Notes: generated from the sequence alone by a model not told the origin. DNA of 64,000 nucleotides from Hymenobacter tibetensis (GCF_022827545.1 NZ_CP094669.1:447001-511000), one strand, 5' to 3'. Positions 17,330 to 26,763 are shown, numbered from the stretch's first letter. Numbers and translations are program-made.

Positions 17330-18535
17330 ATGATGCAACAAGCGGAGGCATTTCAGGAAGAGCTAGACCGAATTCTGACTTATTGGAGCACCCACATGCT
17401 CGACACGGCGCATGGGGGCTTCTACGGCCAGATAACGGATGAGAACAACGTAGTGGCGCAGGCGCCGAAGGGCTCGGTGTTGAATGCCCGCATCCTCTGG
17501 ACGTTCTCGGCGGCCTACCGACGGCAGCCCAACCCCACGCATCTAGCGTTGGCCACGCGGGCGTTCGGGTATTTGGAAAAACACTTCTTGGACGCCGAGC
17601 ACGGTGGGGTATTCTGGTCGGTTGATTATCTGGGCCAGCCGCTGGATACCCGGAAGCAGATTTATGCCTTGGCCTTCGCCGTGTATGGGCTAAGTGAATA
17701 TTACGCGGCCAGTGGCAACGAACGGGCGTTGCAACACGCGCAGGCATTGTTTCGCGCCATCGAGCAGCACAGCTTCGACCCGGAACATGGCGGCTACCTC
17801 GAAGCCCTGGCCCGTGACTGGTCGCCGCTGGCCGATTTGCGCCTGAGCGACAAAGACGCCAACGAGAAGAAAACGATGAACACCCACCTCCACATTCTGG
17901 AGGCGTACACCAACCTCTACCGCGTCTGGCCCGACCCACAGTTGCGCGCCCAAACGCAAGAGCTACTGGAAGTGTTTCAGGCGCATATCATCGACCCGAC
18001 TAGCCACCAGTTGCACCTGTTCCTCGACGAGCAGTGGCAGCCGAAGTCCACCCTCGTTTCGTTCGGCCACGACATTGAGGCTTCTTGGCTGTTGCTGGAA
18101 GCCGCCGAAGTGCTAGGCAACGAAGACCTTGTGACGCAGTTTCGGCGGGTAGCCGTTGACATGGCAACGACTGCAACGCGTGGGTTGGATACAGACGGCG
18201 GCCTCAACTACGAGTTTGATCCTGCCCAGGAGCATGGGGACCGAGACAAACACTGGTGGGTGCAGGCCGAAGCCATGGTTGGGCTGCTGAACGCTTACCA
18301 AGTGAGTGGGCAGCGCCGTTTCTACGAGCAATTTCAGGCGGTGTGGGAATTCACCCGCACCCATCTCCTCGACTACGCGCATGGCGAGTGGCTTTGGGGT
18401 GTGACGGCAACGCACCTTCCTATGACGGGAGAAGACAAAGCCGGTTTCTGGAAGTGTCCCTACCACAACACGCGCGCTTGTCTGGAAGTCCTGGCTCGGC
18501 TGCCCAAAGTACCCGTGCCTGCCCGCGCCAACTAG
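17330..18535 (+). CDS. cellobiose 2-epimerase (AGE family)
   Basis: A 401-residue (alpha/alpha)6-barrel enzyme that converts the reducing-end glucose of beta-1,4 disaccharides to mannose and back, for example mannobiose to mannosylglucose. The three family histidine sites are visible in NTHLHILEAY, FGHDIEASWLL and the C-terminal PYHNTRACLEV, plus the conserved HWWVQAEAMVG. The start is uncertain among GTG at 17327 and ATGs at 17330 and 17333; an ATG is preferred. Product flow is clear from context: epimerase output is the substrate of the adjacent GH130 phosphorylase. Confidence 0.9.
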   Translation: MMQQAEAFQEELDRILTYWSTHMLDTAHGGFYGQITDENNVVAQAPKGSVLNARILWTFSAAYRRQPNPTHLALATRAFGYLEKHFLDAEHGGVFWSVDYLGQPLDTRKQIYALAFAVYGLSEYYAASGNERALQHAQALFRAIEQHSFDPEHGGYLEALARDWSPLADLRLSDKDANEKKTMNTHLHILEAYTNLYRVWPDPQLRAQTQELLEVFQAHIIDPTSHQLHLFLDEQWQPKSTLVSFGHDIEASWLLLEAAEVLGNEDLVTQFRRVAVDMATTATRGLDTDGGLNYEFDPAQEHGDRDKHWWVQAEAMVGLLNAYQVSGQRRFYEQFQAVWEFTRTHLLDYAHGEWLWGVTATHLPMTGEDKAGFWKCPYHNTRACLEVLARLPKVPVPARAN

Positions 18536-18698
18536 TCTATCTACAGTTCAGCGTACAGCTGTTGCGGACTACGAAGCACGTTGGGCGGCTGTATAGGCGG
18601 CATACCTATCATGGGGGCAACTGAGGCTTCGTGCCTGAGTGGCTTGCGCTTTCATAAGGCCTGCTGCGAAGCCCGCCTCAGAGCACAAGAAGCTAGCT

Positions 18699-19661
18699 TC
18701 ACGCTTCCTGCTTGGATTTTCGCGCTGGAACGGGCTTTTCGTCGCAGCAGCCGTGGGCGCCCATAGCGGGGGCTACGTCTTCGAGCTGTACGGTGCAGTG
18801 GCTGATGTTGAAGGCGTGCACCAAGTCGTGCTGCAGTTCTCCCAGAAACTCGTTGCTGTTGCCGCTGTTGGACCGTACCAAGTGCGCCGTAAGGGCCGTA
18901 TCCTGCGTGCTCAGGGGCCACACGTGCAAATCATGGACGCCTACCACACCGGGCCGAGCCAACAGAAACTCCCGTACCGCCGCCATGTCGATGCTTTCTG
19001 GGGCTGCTTGTAAAGCCATCTGGATGGTTTCGCGCAGCAACCCCCAGGAACTGTAGCCTACCACCACCAAAATCACGAAGCTGATAGCTGGGTCCAGCCA
19101 CATCCACCCGGTGAAATACACCAGCGCGCCACCCACTACCACGCCCACGGACACCAGCATGTCGGTGAGCATGTGCAGGTACGCGCCCCGCACGTTCACG
19201 TCGCCCTTTTGGCCGCTATGAAACAGCCAGGCCGTGAAGCCATTGACCACGATACCCAACCCAGCCAGCGCCATCACCACGGTGCCATTCACGGGCGTAG
19301 GGTGGCGCAAATGGTCCAAGGTGTCCCACAGAATAAAGCCCAGCGCCAGATACAGCAGGGCCGCATTCAGTAAGGCAGCCTGAATGGTAGCGCCTTTGTA
19401 GCCATACGTGAAACGCTCAGTGGCGCGGCGCTTAGCCAGCCAGGTGGCCCCCCAAGCCAGTGCCAAACTCAGGACGTCGCTCAGGTTGTGGCCCGCATCG
19501 GAAAGCAGCGCCGACGAGTTGGCCCACAAACCGCCAGCCGTTTCGCCAGCCACAAAAAGCAGGTTCAGGGCAATGCCCCATCCAAAAGCCCGGCCGAACT
19601 CCGCTGGCGGCGCATGGTGATGATGGTGGTCGTGTCCGTGTCCGTGGTGGGTGTGGGCCAT
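18699..19661 (-). CDS. cation diffusion facilitator (Zn/Cd/Co exporter type)
   Basis: A 320-residue inner-membrane H+-coupled metal exporter of the CDF family, ZitB/CzcD-like. The N terminus is a histidine tract (fourteen residues, mostly His). Helix 2 carries HNLSD and helix 5 HMLTD, the two His-x3-Asp pairs of the zinc-type tetrahedral site. A C-terminal metallochaperone-like domain follows, ending in a CC motif and a Lys-rich tail. The ATG at 19661 is preferred to an upstream TTG. It is the last gene of a minus-strand cluster with two TonB-dependent receptors and a predicted metal-binding lipoprotein, so metal homeostasis is a consistent theme. Confidence 0.92.
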   Translation of the reverse strand: MAHTHHGHGHDHHHHHAPPAEFGRAFGWGIALNLLFVAGETAGGLWANSSALLSDAGHNLSDVLSLALAWGATWLAKRRATERFTYGYKGATIQAALLNAALLYLALGFILWDTLDHLRHPTPVNGTVVMALAGLGIVVNGFTAWLFHSGQKGDVNVRGAYLHMLTDMLVSVGVVVGGALVYFTGWMWLDPAISFVILVVVGYSSWGLLRETIQMALQAAPESIDMAAVREFLLARPGVVGVHDLHVWPLSTQDTALTAHLVRSNSGNSNEFLGELQHDLVHAFNISHCTVQLEDVAPAMGAHGCCDEKPVPARKSKQEA

Positions 19662-19777
19662 AGTAGTCAAGCGTTTCGCGCAGGTTCACACAAAGTGAAA
19701 CCGCCATGATGTGCTAGGTTGTTTACTGCAACGCGGCAAGCTCCTTTGGGATTCACTTTAGCACACCCGTTTGAAAT

Positions 19778-22240
19778 TTACTTAAAACTCAACGGTACTA
19801 CCAGCCGCACGCTCACATTTCGTCCTTGGTTGAACACGCCGCTACGGCCGTTGCTGGGGTTGTACGCTGCGTACTTCAGCCGGCTCAAGTGGCTCTGGTA
19901 CCCCACATCAAACAGGTTATTGGCGGTCAGATAGATTGAAAACAGCGTTTTGTCTTGGCCATTGGTTATGTCAGAGCCCGCGCTTAGGTTGACTAGCGTG
20001 TAGCCGGGTGTGCGCGTTTCGGTTTCGAAGGCCGAGAACACCCGGTTTTGCGCGAAGGTGTATTCCACGCCGCCCCGGGCGTATAGGTTGCGCAAACGCG
20101 TGGTGCCCACCTTACGGAAGTTCACCCGCAGCTCCGACTGCAACCGGTCGGCGGGAATGAAGGGCAGATACTTCTGGCCAGCGGGCTGGTCGAACTGAAT
20201 GGCGCGCACCATAGAAAACGAGTTTTCGAAGTGCAGCCAGTCGAAGGGGTGCGGGTGGAGGTCCAGGGTGATTTCGCCCCCAGCCAGGCGCGCATCGCCT
20301 TGGCCGTAGCGGAACACTGGGTCGCCGGTGGTAGCCACCGAGTCGGCGGTGCCGCCAGCGTTGAGTAGGCGCGCCGGGAAAATGTAGTTGCTGATGCCGT
20401 TGCGGAACGCGTCCACAAAGAGGCCCACATGGTCGGAGATGTAACTAACGCCGCCATCCACCTGAAAGCTGGTTTCGGCCTTCAAGCCTGGCTCCCCAAT
20501 TTCGTAGCGAATGGTGCCCTCGTGTTGGCCATTCGAACCCAGTTCGGCAATATTCGGAGCCCGAAAGCCGCGGGCCAGGTTGGCTTTCAACACCAGCTTA
20601 TCGGTGGCGCTGAAGGCACCGCCAAAGCTGCCGCTCACGTTGCGGAAGGTACTTTGGAACCCCGGAAATTTCTCTTCTCCCGTAGTGGCCGGCCGCTCGT
20701 CATCGTCGAGCAGCAGCCGGTCGGCCGTGATGCGGCGCAAGTCGTAGCGCAGGCCGCCGGTCAGGTCGAGCTTGCCAAAGGTCTTCTTAGTGACGCCGAA
20801 CATACCGCCATCCGTCAAGTCGTACGCCGGAATTAGGAATTCCACGCCCTTGTTCTGGTTTTCCTGCCGCATGCCACTCACGCCCACGGTGGTTTGCCAG
20901 CCGTTCTTCTCAGGCAGAAAATAGCGCACCGCATAATCAACCGTGTGCAGCTGGAAGTAGAGGGAAGTTTCCTGGTCGTCGGCGGGGTTGCCGAATTCGC
21001 GCCGCAGGTTTTGCTGCCATCCTACGTTCAAGGTCAGGCGGCTTTGCCCCAGAATAAAGCTATTGTCGGTGCCGATGCGTAAGTGGTTGATCTGCTGGCT
21101 TGGCACCCCAATGCCGTAGCCGCGCAACTCGTTGTCGGTCACGGGCAATCCTACAATGTCGTTGGGGTCGAGGCCAACGGCTACTTGCTTTAGAAATCTG
21201 CCAGACACGGAGTCTCGGTCGCCTTCCACCAGCCCGAGTTCCTGGTTGAAGGAGTTGAACGTGAGGTGCGAGTAGCCCCAGCTTTTGTTTACGCCCACGT
21301 AGCCGCTGCCATCTAGCTCCCGAAAGCCGGAGTTGTACACGCGCCCGTCGTAGCGGTTGCGGTAGTTGCCGGCCAGCTTGCCCGTGCCACGCACCATCCA
21401 GTTCACTCCGTTCAGGTTGCCGGCGTTCATGAGCGAGTAGCCCTGTAGGTAGTTGTTGGTTTGGTAGTTGGCCGCCACCGACCCCAGAATCCGGCCTTCG
21501 TCTACCGGCTCGGGAGGCAGAAAGTTGATAACTCCCGCCAAGGCATCGGAGCCGTATAGCAAACTGCCAGGTCCTTTGATGATTTCCACCCGATCAACGC
21601 TGTATTCGTCGATTTCAATGCCGTGTTCGTCGCCCCACTGCTGGCCTTCCTGCTTGGCGCCGTTGTTGAGCGTTACGAGCCGGTTGGAGCCTAGGCCCCG
21701 AATAACGGGTTTGCTGATGGCCGCACCGGTGGTAATCTGGCTCAGGCCCGGCGTGTGGGCAATGGCATCCACGGCATTGGTAGCGGCCGTTTGGCGCAGC
21801 CGGGTCTGGTCTATCACGCTGGTAGGTACCGGCGAGCGGCGCAGCTCGGTGCTAGCTGATACCCCTGTCACGACCACCTGGCCAATTTCGGTGGCGGCTG
21901 GTGAGAGGGCTATGGTCAGCGGCTGCCCGTTGCCGGTTTCTACCGTTTGGACCACGGTGGTATAGCCCACAAAACGCACCTGCATCAGAAACCGGCCCTT
22001 GGGCAAATTCGCTAGCTGAAAGCTGCCATCAGCCGTGGTGGCGGTAGCGCGCTTGAGGTCAGGGAAGTAGATGGTGGCACCTGGCAGGGCTTCACCGGAG
22101 TTGGCATCGGTTACGCGGCCCGTGGTAGACTGAACAGCAGCTGGCGCCACTCGAGCCGGGCGAGTAGGGGAGGGCGCTTGGCCCAAAACACTTCCGCCCC
22201 CTAGTAATAGGCCAGCAGAAAGCAAAGAATAACGAACCAT
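19778..22240 (-). CDS. TonB-dependent receptor (second of the metal cluster)
   Basis: An 820-residue outer-membrane beta-barrel importer. After a signal peptide comes a carboxypeptidase-regulatory-like domain (about 45-125, GRVTDANSGEALPGATIYF), then the plug (VIDQTRLRQTAATNAVDAIA, then PVIRGLGSNRLV and LLYGSDALAGVINF), then the barrel ending in an aromatic-poor C terminus LSFK. The plug motif QEGQQWGDEHGIEID is shared with the other receptor in this cluster. The ligand is unknown; zinc or another transition metal is inferred from neighbours. Starts at 22240 and 22264 are both possible; 22240 gives the cleaner signal peptide. A terminator-like hairpin upstream suggests its own promoter. Confidence 0.9.
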   Translation of the reverse strand: MVRYSLLSAGLLLGGGSVLGQAPSPTRPARVAPAAVQSTTGRVTDANSGEALPGATIYFPDLKRATATTADGSFQLANLPKGRFLMQVRFVGYTTVVQTVETGNGQPLTIALSPAATEIGQVVVTGVSASTELRRSPVPTSVIDQTRLRQTAATNAVDAIAHTPGLSQITTGAAISKPVIRGLGSNRLVTLNNGAKQEGQQWGDEHGIEIDEYSVDRVEIIKGPGSLLYGSDALAGVINFLPPEPVDEGRILGSVAANYQTNNYLQGYSLMNAGNLNGVNWMVRGTGKLAGNYRNRYDGRVYNSGFRELDGSGYVGVNKSWGYSHLTFNSFNQELGLVEGDRDSVSGRFLKQVAVGLDPNDIVGLPVTDNELRGYGIGVPSQQINHLRIGTDNSFILGQSRLTLNVGWQQNLRREFGNPADDQETSLYFQLHTVDYAVRYFLPEKNGWQTTVGVSGMRQENQNKGVEFLIPAYDLTDGGMFGVTKKTFGKLDLTGGLRYDLRRITADRLLLDDDERPATTGEEKFPGFQSTFRNVSGSFGGAFSATDKLVLKANLARGFRAPNIAELGSNGQHEGTIRYEIGEPGLKAETSFQVDGGVSYISDHVGLFVDAFRNGISNYIFPARLLNAGGTADSVATTGDPVFRYGQGDARLAGGEITLDLHPHPFDWLHFENSFSMVRAIQFDQPAGQKYLPFIPADRLQSELRVNFRKVGTTRLRNLYARGGVEYTFAQNRVFSAFETETRTPGYTLVNLSAGSDITNGQDKTLFSIYLTANNLFDVGYQSHLSRLKYAAYNPSNGRSGVFNQGRNVSVRLVVPLSFK

Positions 22241-22295
22241 ATGACAAGGTAAGGAGGCAGACATGAACGAAAAATGAGCGTTCGGGATGCACTTC

Positions 22296-22335
22296 CTATA
22301 AAATAAGAAAGCTCCGACCACTGGCCGGAGCTTTC
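22296..22335 (-). terminator. probable terminator inside the metal cluster (minus strand)
   Basis: A perfect 10-bp stem (22307-22316 with 22326-22335) is followed on the minus strand by a T-rich tract (TTATTTTATA). It lies about 160 bases beyond the small lipoprotein stop and 67 bases ahead of the second receptor, dividing the cluster into two transcription units. Confidence 0.65.
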
Positions 22336-22495
22336 CTCAGGTTTCTCCAAAACCAAACCAGGAGAAGATGGCGCGGAGCCGTTTGCAGCCAGCCCCGCAA
22401 TATGGTAGAGGGTGAAGCCGCAGTACGCAGGCAAGGAAGCGGCAGGGCGGCTCGCTTCCCGCCGCGTTTCCTAGCCTACTCGTTGCTTCACCTTG

Positions 22496-23062
22496 TTATC
22501 TAACAGTGGTTAAGAATTTCACCTCCACATCCGTGTCGCCGGGAGTTTCCGTGCCGTTCTTGGTGCCGGGCTGGTGCCGTAGCGTGATCTTAAGCTCCCC
22601 CGTGCCAGCAGCGGTAGTGATCAAGCTAGTTTGCAGTCCTAGTTCCAGGTTTTTAGAATCCCGATCAGTACGCTTGATGGTCAGCAAGTTGGCTGGAGTG
22701 GAAGTGTACACGAACAGGTGCTCATCGGCCTCCTTCAGAATTTCAGCCGAAGTGTTTACTACCGGATTCTTGGTTTCATCAAGCAGGGTAAGAGTCCCGG
22801 TGTACGTGGTGTTAGCCGCCAGCGTGAGGGTACCCGTAACCGGAGCCGCGCCTCCTTCCCCGTCCGCATCTTTAGACGTCACCGATATTGGAGTACCGCC
22901 CCCAACTGGGGTGAGGGTATAAGTGACAGTCGTGATTTGCTCGTTGTCGTCGTCGGGCGTTGGGTCGTCATCGTCGTTGTTGCAGGCGCTGAACAACGGA
23001 GCGGCGGCCAGCAGTGCCAGCAGCGAAGTGCGGAGCAGAGAATTCTTGAAGGGAGTGTGCAT
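22496..23062 (-). CDS. small Asp-rich lipoprotein linked to TonB receptors
   Basis: A 188-residue lipoprotein with signal and lipobox (LFSAC), then an Asp-rich linker just after the cysteine (NNDDDDPTPDDDN). A predicted all-beta domain contains TVTYTLTPVGGG, GTLTLAANTTYTGTLTLLDE and a C-terminal LKITLRHQPGTKNG followed by GDTDVEVKF. Similar proteins occur next to TonB-dependent receptors in Bacteroidota; this is recalled knowledge of a family without a solved role. It lies 70 bases after the AztD-like gene on the same strand and is probably co-transcribed. The acidic linker may place the domain on the cell surface. Confidence 0.75.
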   Translation of the reverse strand: MHTPFKNSLLRTSLLALLAAAPLFSACNNDDDDPTPDDDNEQITTVTYTLTPVGGGTPISVTSKDADGEGGAAPVTGTLTLAANTTYTGTLTLLDETKNPVVNTSAEILKEADEHLFVYTSTPANLLTIKRTDRDSKNLELGLQTSLITTAAGTGELKITLRHQPGTKNGTETPGDTDVEVKFLTTVR

Positions 23063-23132
23063 GAGCTGAAGAATGAATGGAAGAGAAAGGTGTTGAAAAG
23101 GTCTAGTGAAGCACGTTGGGTAAGGTCAGGGC

Positions 23133-24341
23133 CTAGTGGCCGTCTTCATCACTTGCATCGGCGCCCGCAAACGCTATCCGCAACGGCTCGCCGGGCACGG
23201 TGAAGGTTTGCTGGTCGGCCAAGGTGTTTTTGTTGAGCATGTGCACCTTGCCTTGGGGTGCGTTGGTGATGTACACAAAGCGGCGGCTGGCCGCCAGATA
23301 CGGAGTGGCTGCTTTGGTATCGAGCAGGCCGGTGAGGGAGCGGCTGGCTTTTTGGGCACCCGTTGCGGCGTCAAACACGGTCAGTGTGCCGTCTTCGTCC
23401 AGCACGAGCAGGTGCTCACCTTCCTGGTCTAGAGCCACGCGGGCCAGCTTAGTGGATGTGCCGATCTGCGTAATAGTGTTGGTGGTCAGGTCAATGCGGA
23501 ACACGCCGTATCCGGCCCGTGAGCCCAAGAACGTGCGCGCTTTTTGGGCGTAATAAATGGTAGACAGCCAGTTGGAGCCCGCGCTGGCCGGATACGGAAT
23601 CAGGCGCTGCTCCCCGGTTTGCTTCACCACCAACAGCCCGCTCGACGACCCAAACACGGCTTGCTGCCCGTCGCCGGCGTCGCCGTGGATGCCTTGCGTT
23701 GCCACGCCTGGAGCCGATACCACCGCGCCCTGCGTGTTCACGAGTTTCACCTGCTCCGGCAGCGAGCCGGCTACGGTGTTGTTTTTGTGGGTCACAGCGT
23801 AGCTGCCGTTGTCAAACAAAATCATGGCGCCGTGATGCGCCGCTCCTGTTGCAATAGCGCTTGGCGCCGGAACCGTGTGGAGCTTGTCTTCTTCTACGTA
23901 GCTAATGGAAGCATCTCCATCATTGAAAATACTCACCTTGTTGTGTGAAGCCAGCACGTGGCTAGGCTTGGCGCCTGCCGACTTGGTGAGGCCCCATTTC
24001 GGCGTGCCCTTGATGTGAACATGGTCGTCGTGCAGTTCGATACCCGTATCAAAGAACTCCACCAAGTTGTTGGTGGAGTTCACCACCGTGGCCCAGCGCC
24101 CTGCGGGCGTGGCATACACCGTGCTGCCCCCGTACGTCGACTGGAAAGTGCTTTGTTCGTTTTTGGCTGGGTTCAGCAGCGTGACTGTGTTGCTGGTTTT
24201 GTCGGTGACAAGCAAACGGGTAAACGAGCTTTCCTCTTTGGCCTCAATTGGGGCATCCGACTCGTTGTCGTTTTTGTCGCAAGAAGAGAAAATGCTGGCG
24301 GCCAGAACGGCGGCGAAGGGGTAGATAAATTTGAATTTCAT
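23133..24341 (-). CDS. AztD-like beta-propeller metal-binding lipoprotein
   Basis: A 402-residue lipoprotein (lipobox SIFSSC, Cys21) whose mature part has the repeating beta pattern of a seven-bladed propeller. Histidines cluster as in zinc-binding proteins: HDDHVH at 104-109, His128 and His133 in KPSHVLASH, and the AHHG pair at 169-170. The layout resembles AztD, the periplasmic zinc chaperone of the AztABCD importer. No ABC importer is nearby here and the protein is lipid-anchored, unlike soluble AztD. The resemblance is judged by eye. It lies 31 bases after the first TonB receptor, so the two are almost certainly co-transcribed. Role inferred: accept or buffer metal at the outer membrane. 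Confidence 0.7.
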   Translation of the reverse strand: MKFKFIYPFAAVLAASIFSSCDKNDNESDAPIEAKEESSFTRLLVTDKTSNTVTLLNPAKNEQSTFQSTYGGSTVYATPAGRWATVVNSTNNLVEFFDTGIELHDDHVHIKGTPKWGLTKSAGAKPSHVLASHNKVSIFNDGDASISYVEEDKLHTVPAPSAIATGAAHHGAMILFDNGSYAVTHKNNTVAGSLPEQVKLVNTQGAVVSAPGVATQGIHGDAGDGQQAVFGSSSGLLVVKQTGEQRLIPYPASAGSNWLSTIYYAQKARTFLGSRAGYGVFRIDLTTNTITQIGTSTKLARVALDQEGEHLLVLDEDGTLTVFDAATGAQKASRSLTGLLDTKAATPYLAASRRFVYITNAPQGKVHMLNKNTLADQQTFTVPGEPLRIAFAGADASDEDGH

Positions 24342-24372
24342 GAGGAAAGTCTTGTCGAGAAGGAGTGGAATC

Positions 24373-26763
24373 CTAAAGTTTTAAGCTCAACCGCAGCGTC
24401 ACGTTGCGCCCCATTTCGTCGGCGAAGTAGCGGTAGCGGTTGAGGTAGTCTCGATATCGTTGGTTGAGTAGGTTGGAGCCAGCCACGCTGATTTCCAGCG
24501 GCAGTCGGCCCCAATACAAAGTGGTTCCAGCTTCCAGCCCGAGCAGCGCGTAGCCGGCCGGTGGGAGCTTGTAGTCTCGTTCGATGTAGTTGTCGGGCAC
24601 GCGGGTCTGGCGGGCCACGGCGTAGCCACCTAGCTGCACGTAGCGCTGCCGAAGGTGGGCAGTGGCTTGGTCGGCAAAGTCATAGCGCAGCGAAGCTTCG
24701 GCCCGGTCAGCTGGCATAAAAATCTGCCATTCGTCTTGGCGCGTGTCGCGGGCCCGTACCAAGGAGCCTTTCGCGCCCAACAGCCACTGCGGCCCCAACT
24801 GGTAGGTGCCCGCCACGTCGATACCGCGGAACGTGGCATCCGTCTGCTGGTATTCCCAGCTGATAAGCGCACCCCGAATGGTGATAACGGGCGGCAGAAT
24901 AGGCACCTGGTAGATGAAGTCGGTGATGCGCGTCTGGTACACCGTTATTTCGCCGTTCAAGCGTGGGTTGTCGTGCCAGGTGGCTGTCAGCCCAATATTG
25001 AGGGCGGTTTCGGGTGCCAAAGGCCCATTGCCAGGCACCAAGTCATAGCCCAGTTCATATTGCGCGTTGTGCACACCGTCGCTATACCGCTCGTTGGCCG
25101 CCGGTGCCCGGCGCGTGAGGCCTGCTGCCAGGTTGAGCGTCAGGTGCGTAGAGGGGTCGAAGGTAGCCCCCAACGAGGCTGCTGGTGTGGTGTACTGAAA
25201 ACGGGTACGGTCCACGAAAAAACTGCCGGTGCTGTCCCGGTCGCCACGCTTCACTTGCAAGTCGCGGCGGTCAAGGCGTAAGCCAGCTTCTAACAGCCAC
25301 TTGTTGTGCTGCCATTTTTCTATCCAAAAAGCGCCAACGGTGGTGTTGGTGTAGAACGGAATGAATTGCCGACTGCCCGCCGCGTACCGGTTGAACTGGT
25401 AGGTGCCCGCCACGCCCACACTGCACGTTAGGTTGTGCCAGCGGTGATGTTCCCATTGTAGCTCGCCCGTGCTGGTGCGGTTGGTGTAGCTCAGCTCCGG
25501 CTTGTTGAGCGAAGCGAGGTTGTCGTTGCGCGGCCGGAACTTGTCGTATTCGTCCCGGAAATCAGTTTGCTGCGCCACCGTGGCAGTCAAACGGCCAACG
25601 TCACCAGTTTGCAGAAAGCCTGTGAGCTTGGCCACATCGTGCCGCACCTGCTGATACGCTCGGCTGATGTCGTAGCTGAAGCCAGACGTTTCCAGCGGCC
25701 GAGTGCGCGCAATAGCCAGTTCCAAATCGGTGGGGCTCCCTACGTGTGCGGCCGGCAAAATCCCGATTCGGGTGTTATACTGGCTGTAGAAAGCTTCCAG
25801 GCCGTAGTTGTCTTTGCGCCAGCCCGCGGCGGCCGAGAAGTCATACTCCTGAAAGCCGGAGTTCTTGAGATAGTAGCCAGGGGCCCGCATCGTGCCAGCC
25901 CGTTTGGCCGTGCCTTGTATCCGCCAGTTGAAGGCCGGTAGGCGGCGCAGTTTGCCTTCCACGGTGCCCGAAGCAGCGCCGAGTCCGTTGTTGCTCATGC
26001 CCACCAGATTCAGCTCGCCCCCTATGCCTACCGAATCGGGCAGGGGTTTCGGCTCGACCAGCACCACGCCCCCAATGGCATCAGAGCCGTAGCGGACACT
26101 GGCCGCACCTTTCACTACCGTGAGGCGCGACGCAATAAACGGGTCTATTTCCGGACCGTGTTCCTGGCCCCACTGCTGGCCTTCTTGCCGCACCCCGTTG
26201 TTGAGGATGGTGATGCGGTTGGAGTGCAGCCCATGAATCATCGGCTTGAAAATGCTGGGGCCAGTTTGTATGGCCGTTACCCCAGATATCTTCTGCAATG
26301 CCTCGCCTAGCGCCTGCCCCCGGGTTTGCTGCAACGCCTGCCCGCTGAGCGTAGCGGTAGGCTGCGCAGGAGTAGCTACCCGCTCACCGCGCACAGTAGC
26401 GCCGCGCAGGGCCACCGCATTAGGATGCAGCTGAAAGTTGCGCACCAATGCCCGTTCCAGGCGCAGTTCCACCGTCTCGGCTTGGTAGCCCAGAAAGGAA
26501 ACCTGCACGTGGTAGAGCCCCGCACAAAGGTGAAAATGGAAGTTGCCAGCCGCGTCGGTTTGGGTGGCTTGCTGCGTTTCCAGCACCACCACCGTCGCTC
26601 CCGGCAGGTCCGCCCGCGACTCATGGTCGGCGACGCGTCCGCTCAGCGACAGAGCACATTCCGAGGGCGTTTGCGCATGGCCAAGGGTAGCTACGCTCAG
26701 TAAGAGCAGCAGCCACAAGCCTTGCCAGCCCGCCCCCGGGGTGCCCGGAAATCGGAAAGACAT
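24373..26763 (-). CDS. TonB-dependent receptor (first of the metal cluster)
   Basis: A 796-residue outer-membrane receptor. Signal peptide, then a carboxypeptidase-regulatory-like domain (LSGRVADHESRADLPGATVV), a plug (QALGEALQKISGVTAIQ, MIHGLHSNRITILNNG, SVRYGSDAIGGVVLVEPK) and a barrel ending GRNVTLRLSLKL. The plug shares QEGQQWGxEHGxEID with the second receptor of the cluster. It lies between a His-rich small secreted protein and the AztD-like lipoprotein, all on one strand. Metal (zinc most likely) is the inferred cargo, either free or chelated. No SusD partner is present, arguing against a glycan receptor. Confidence 0.9.
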   Translation of the reverse strand: MSFRFPGTPGAGWQGLWLLLLLSVATLGHAQTPSECALSLSGRVADHESRADLPGATVVVLETQQATQTDAAGNFHFHLCAGLYHVQVSFLGYQAETVELRLERALVRNFQLHPNAVALRGATVRGERVATPAQPTATLSGQALQQTRGQALGEALQKISGVTAIQTGPSIFKPMIHGLHSNRITILNNGVRQEGQQWGQEHGPEIDPFIASRLTVVKGAASVRYGSDAIGGVVLVEPKPLPDSVGIGGELNLVGMSNNGLGAASGTVEGKLRRLPAFNWRIQGTAKRAGTMRAPGYYLKNSGFQEYDFSAAAGWRKDNYGLEAFYSQYNTRIGILPAAHVGSPTDLELAIARTRPLETSGFSYDISRAYQQVRHDVAKLTGFLQTGDVGRLTATVAQQTDFRDEYDKFRPRNDNLASLNKPELSYTNRTSTGELQWEHHRWHNLTCSVGVAGTYQFNRYAAGSRQFIPFYTNTTVGAFWIEKWQHNKWLLEAGLRLDRRDLQVKRGDRDSTGSFFVDRTRFQYTTPAASLGATFDPSTHLTLNLAAGLTRRAPAANERYSDGVHNAQYELGYDLVPGNGPLAPETALNIGLTATWHDNPRLNGEITVYQTRITDFIYQVPILPPVITIRGALISWEYQQTDATFRGIDVAGTYQLGPQWLLGAKGSLVRARDTRQDEWQIFMPADRAEASLRYDFADQATAHLRQRYVQLGGYAVARQTRVPDNYIERDYKLPPAGYALLGLEAGTTLYWGRLPLEISVAGSNLLNQRYRDYLNRYRYFADEMGRNVTLRLSLKL

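Noticed and set aside
16328-17341. Long open frame antisense to the GH130 gene
   Set aside because: Shadow of a well-supported enzyme gene, rich in Val/His with no domain character.
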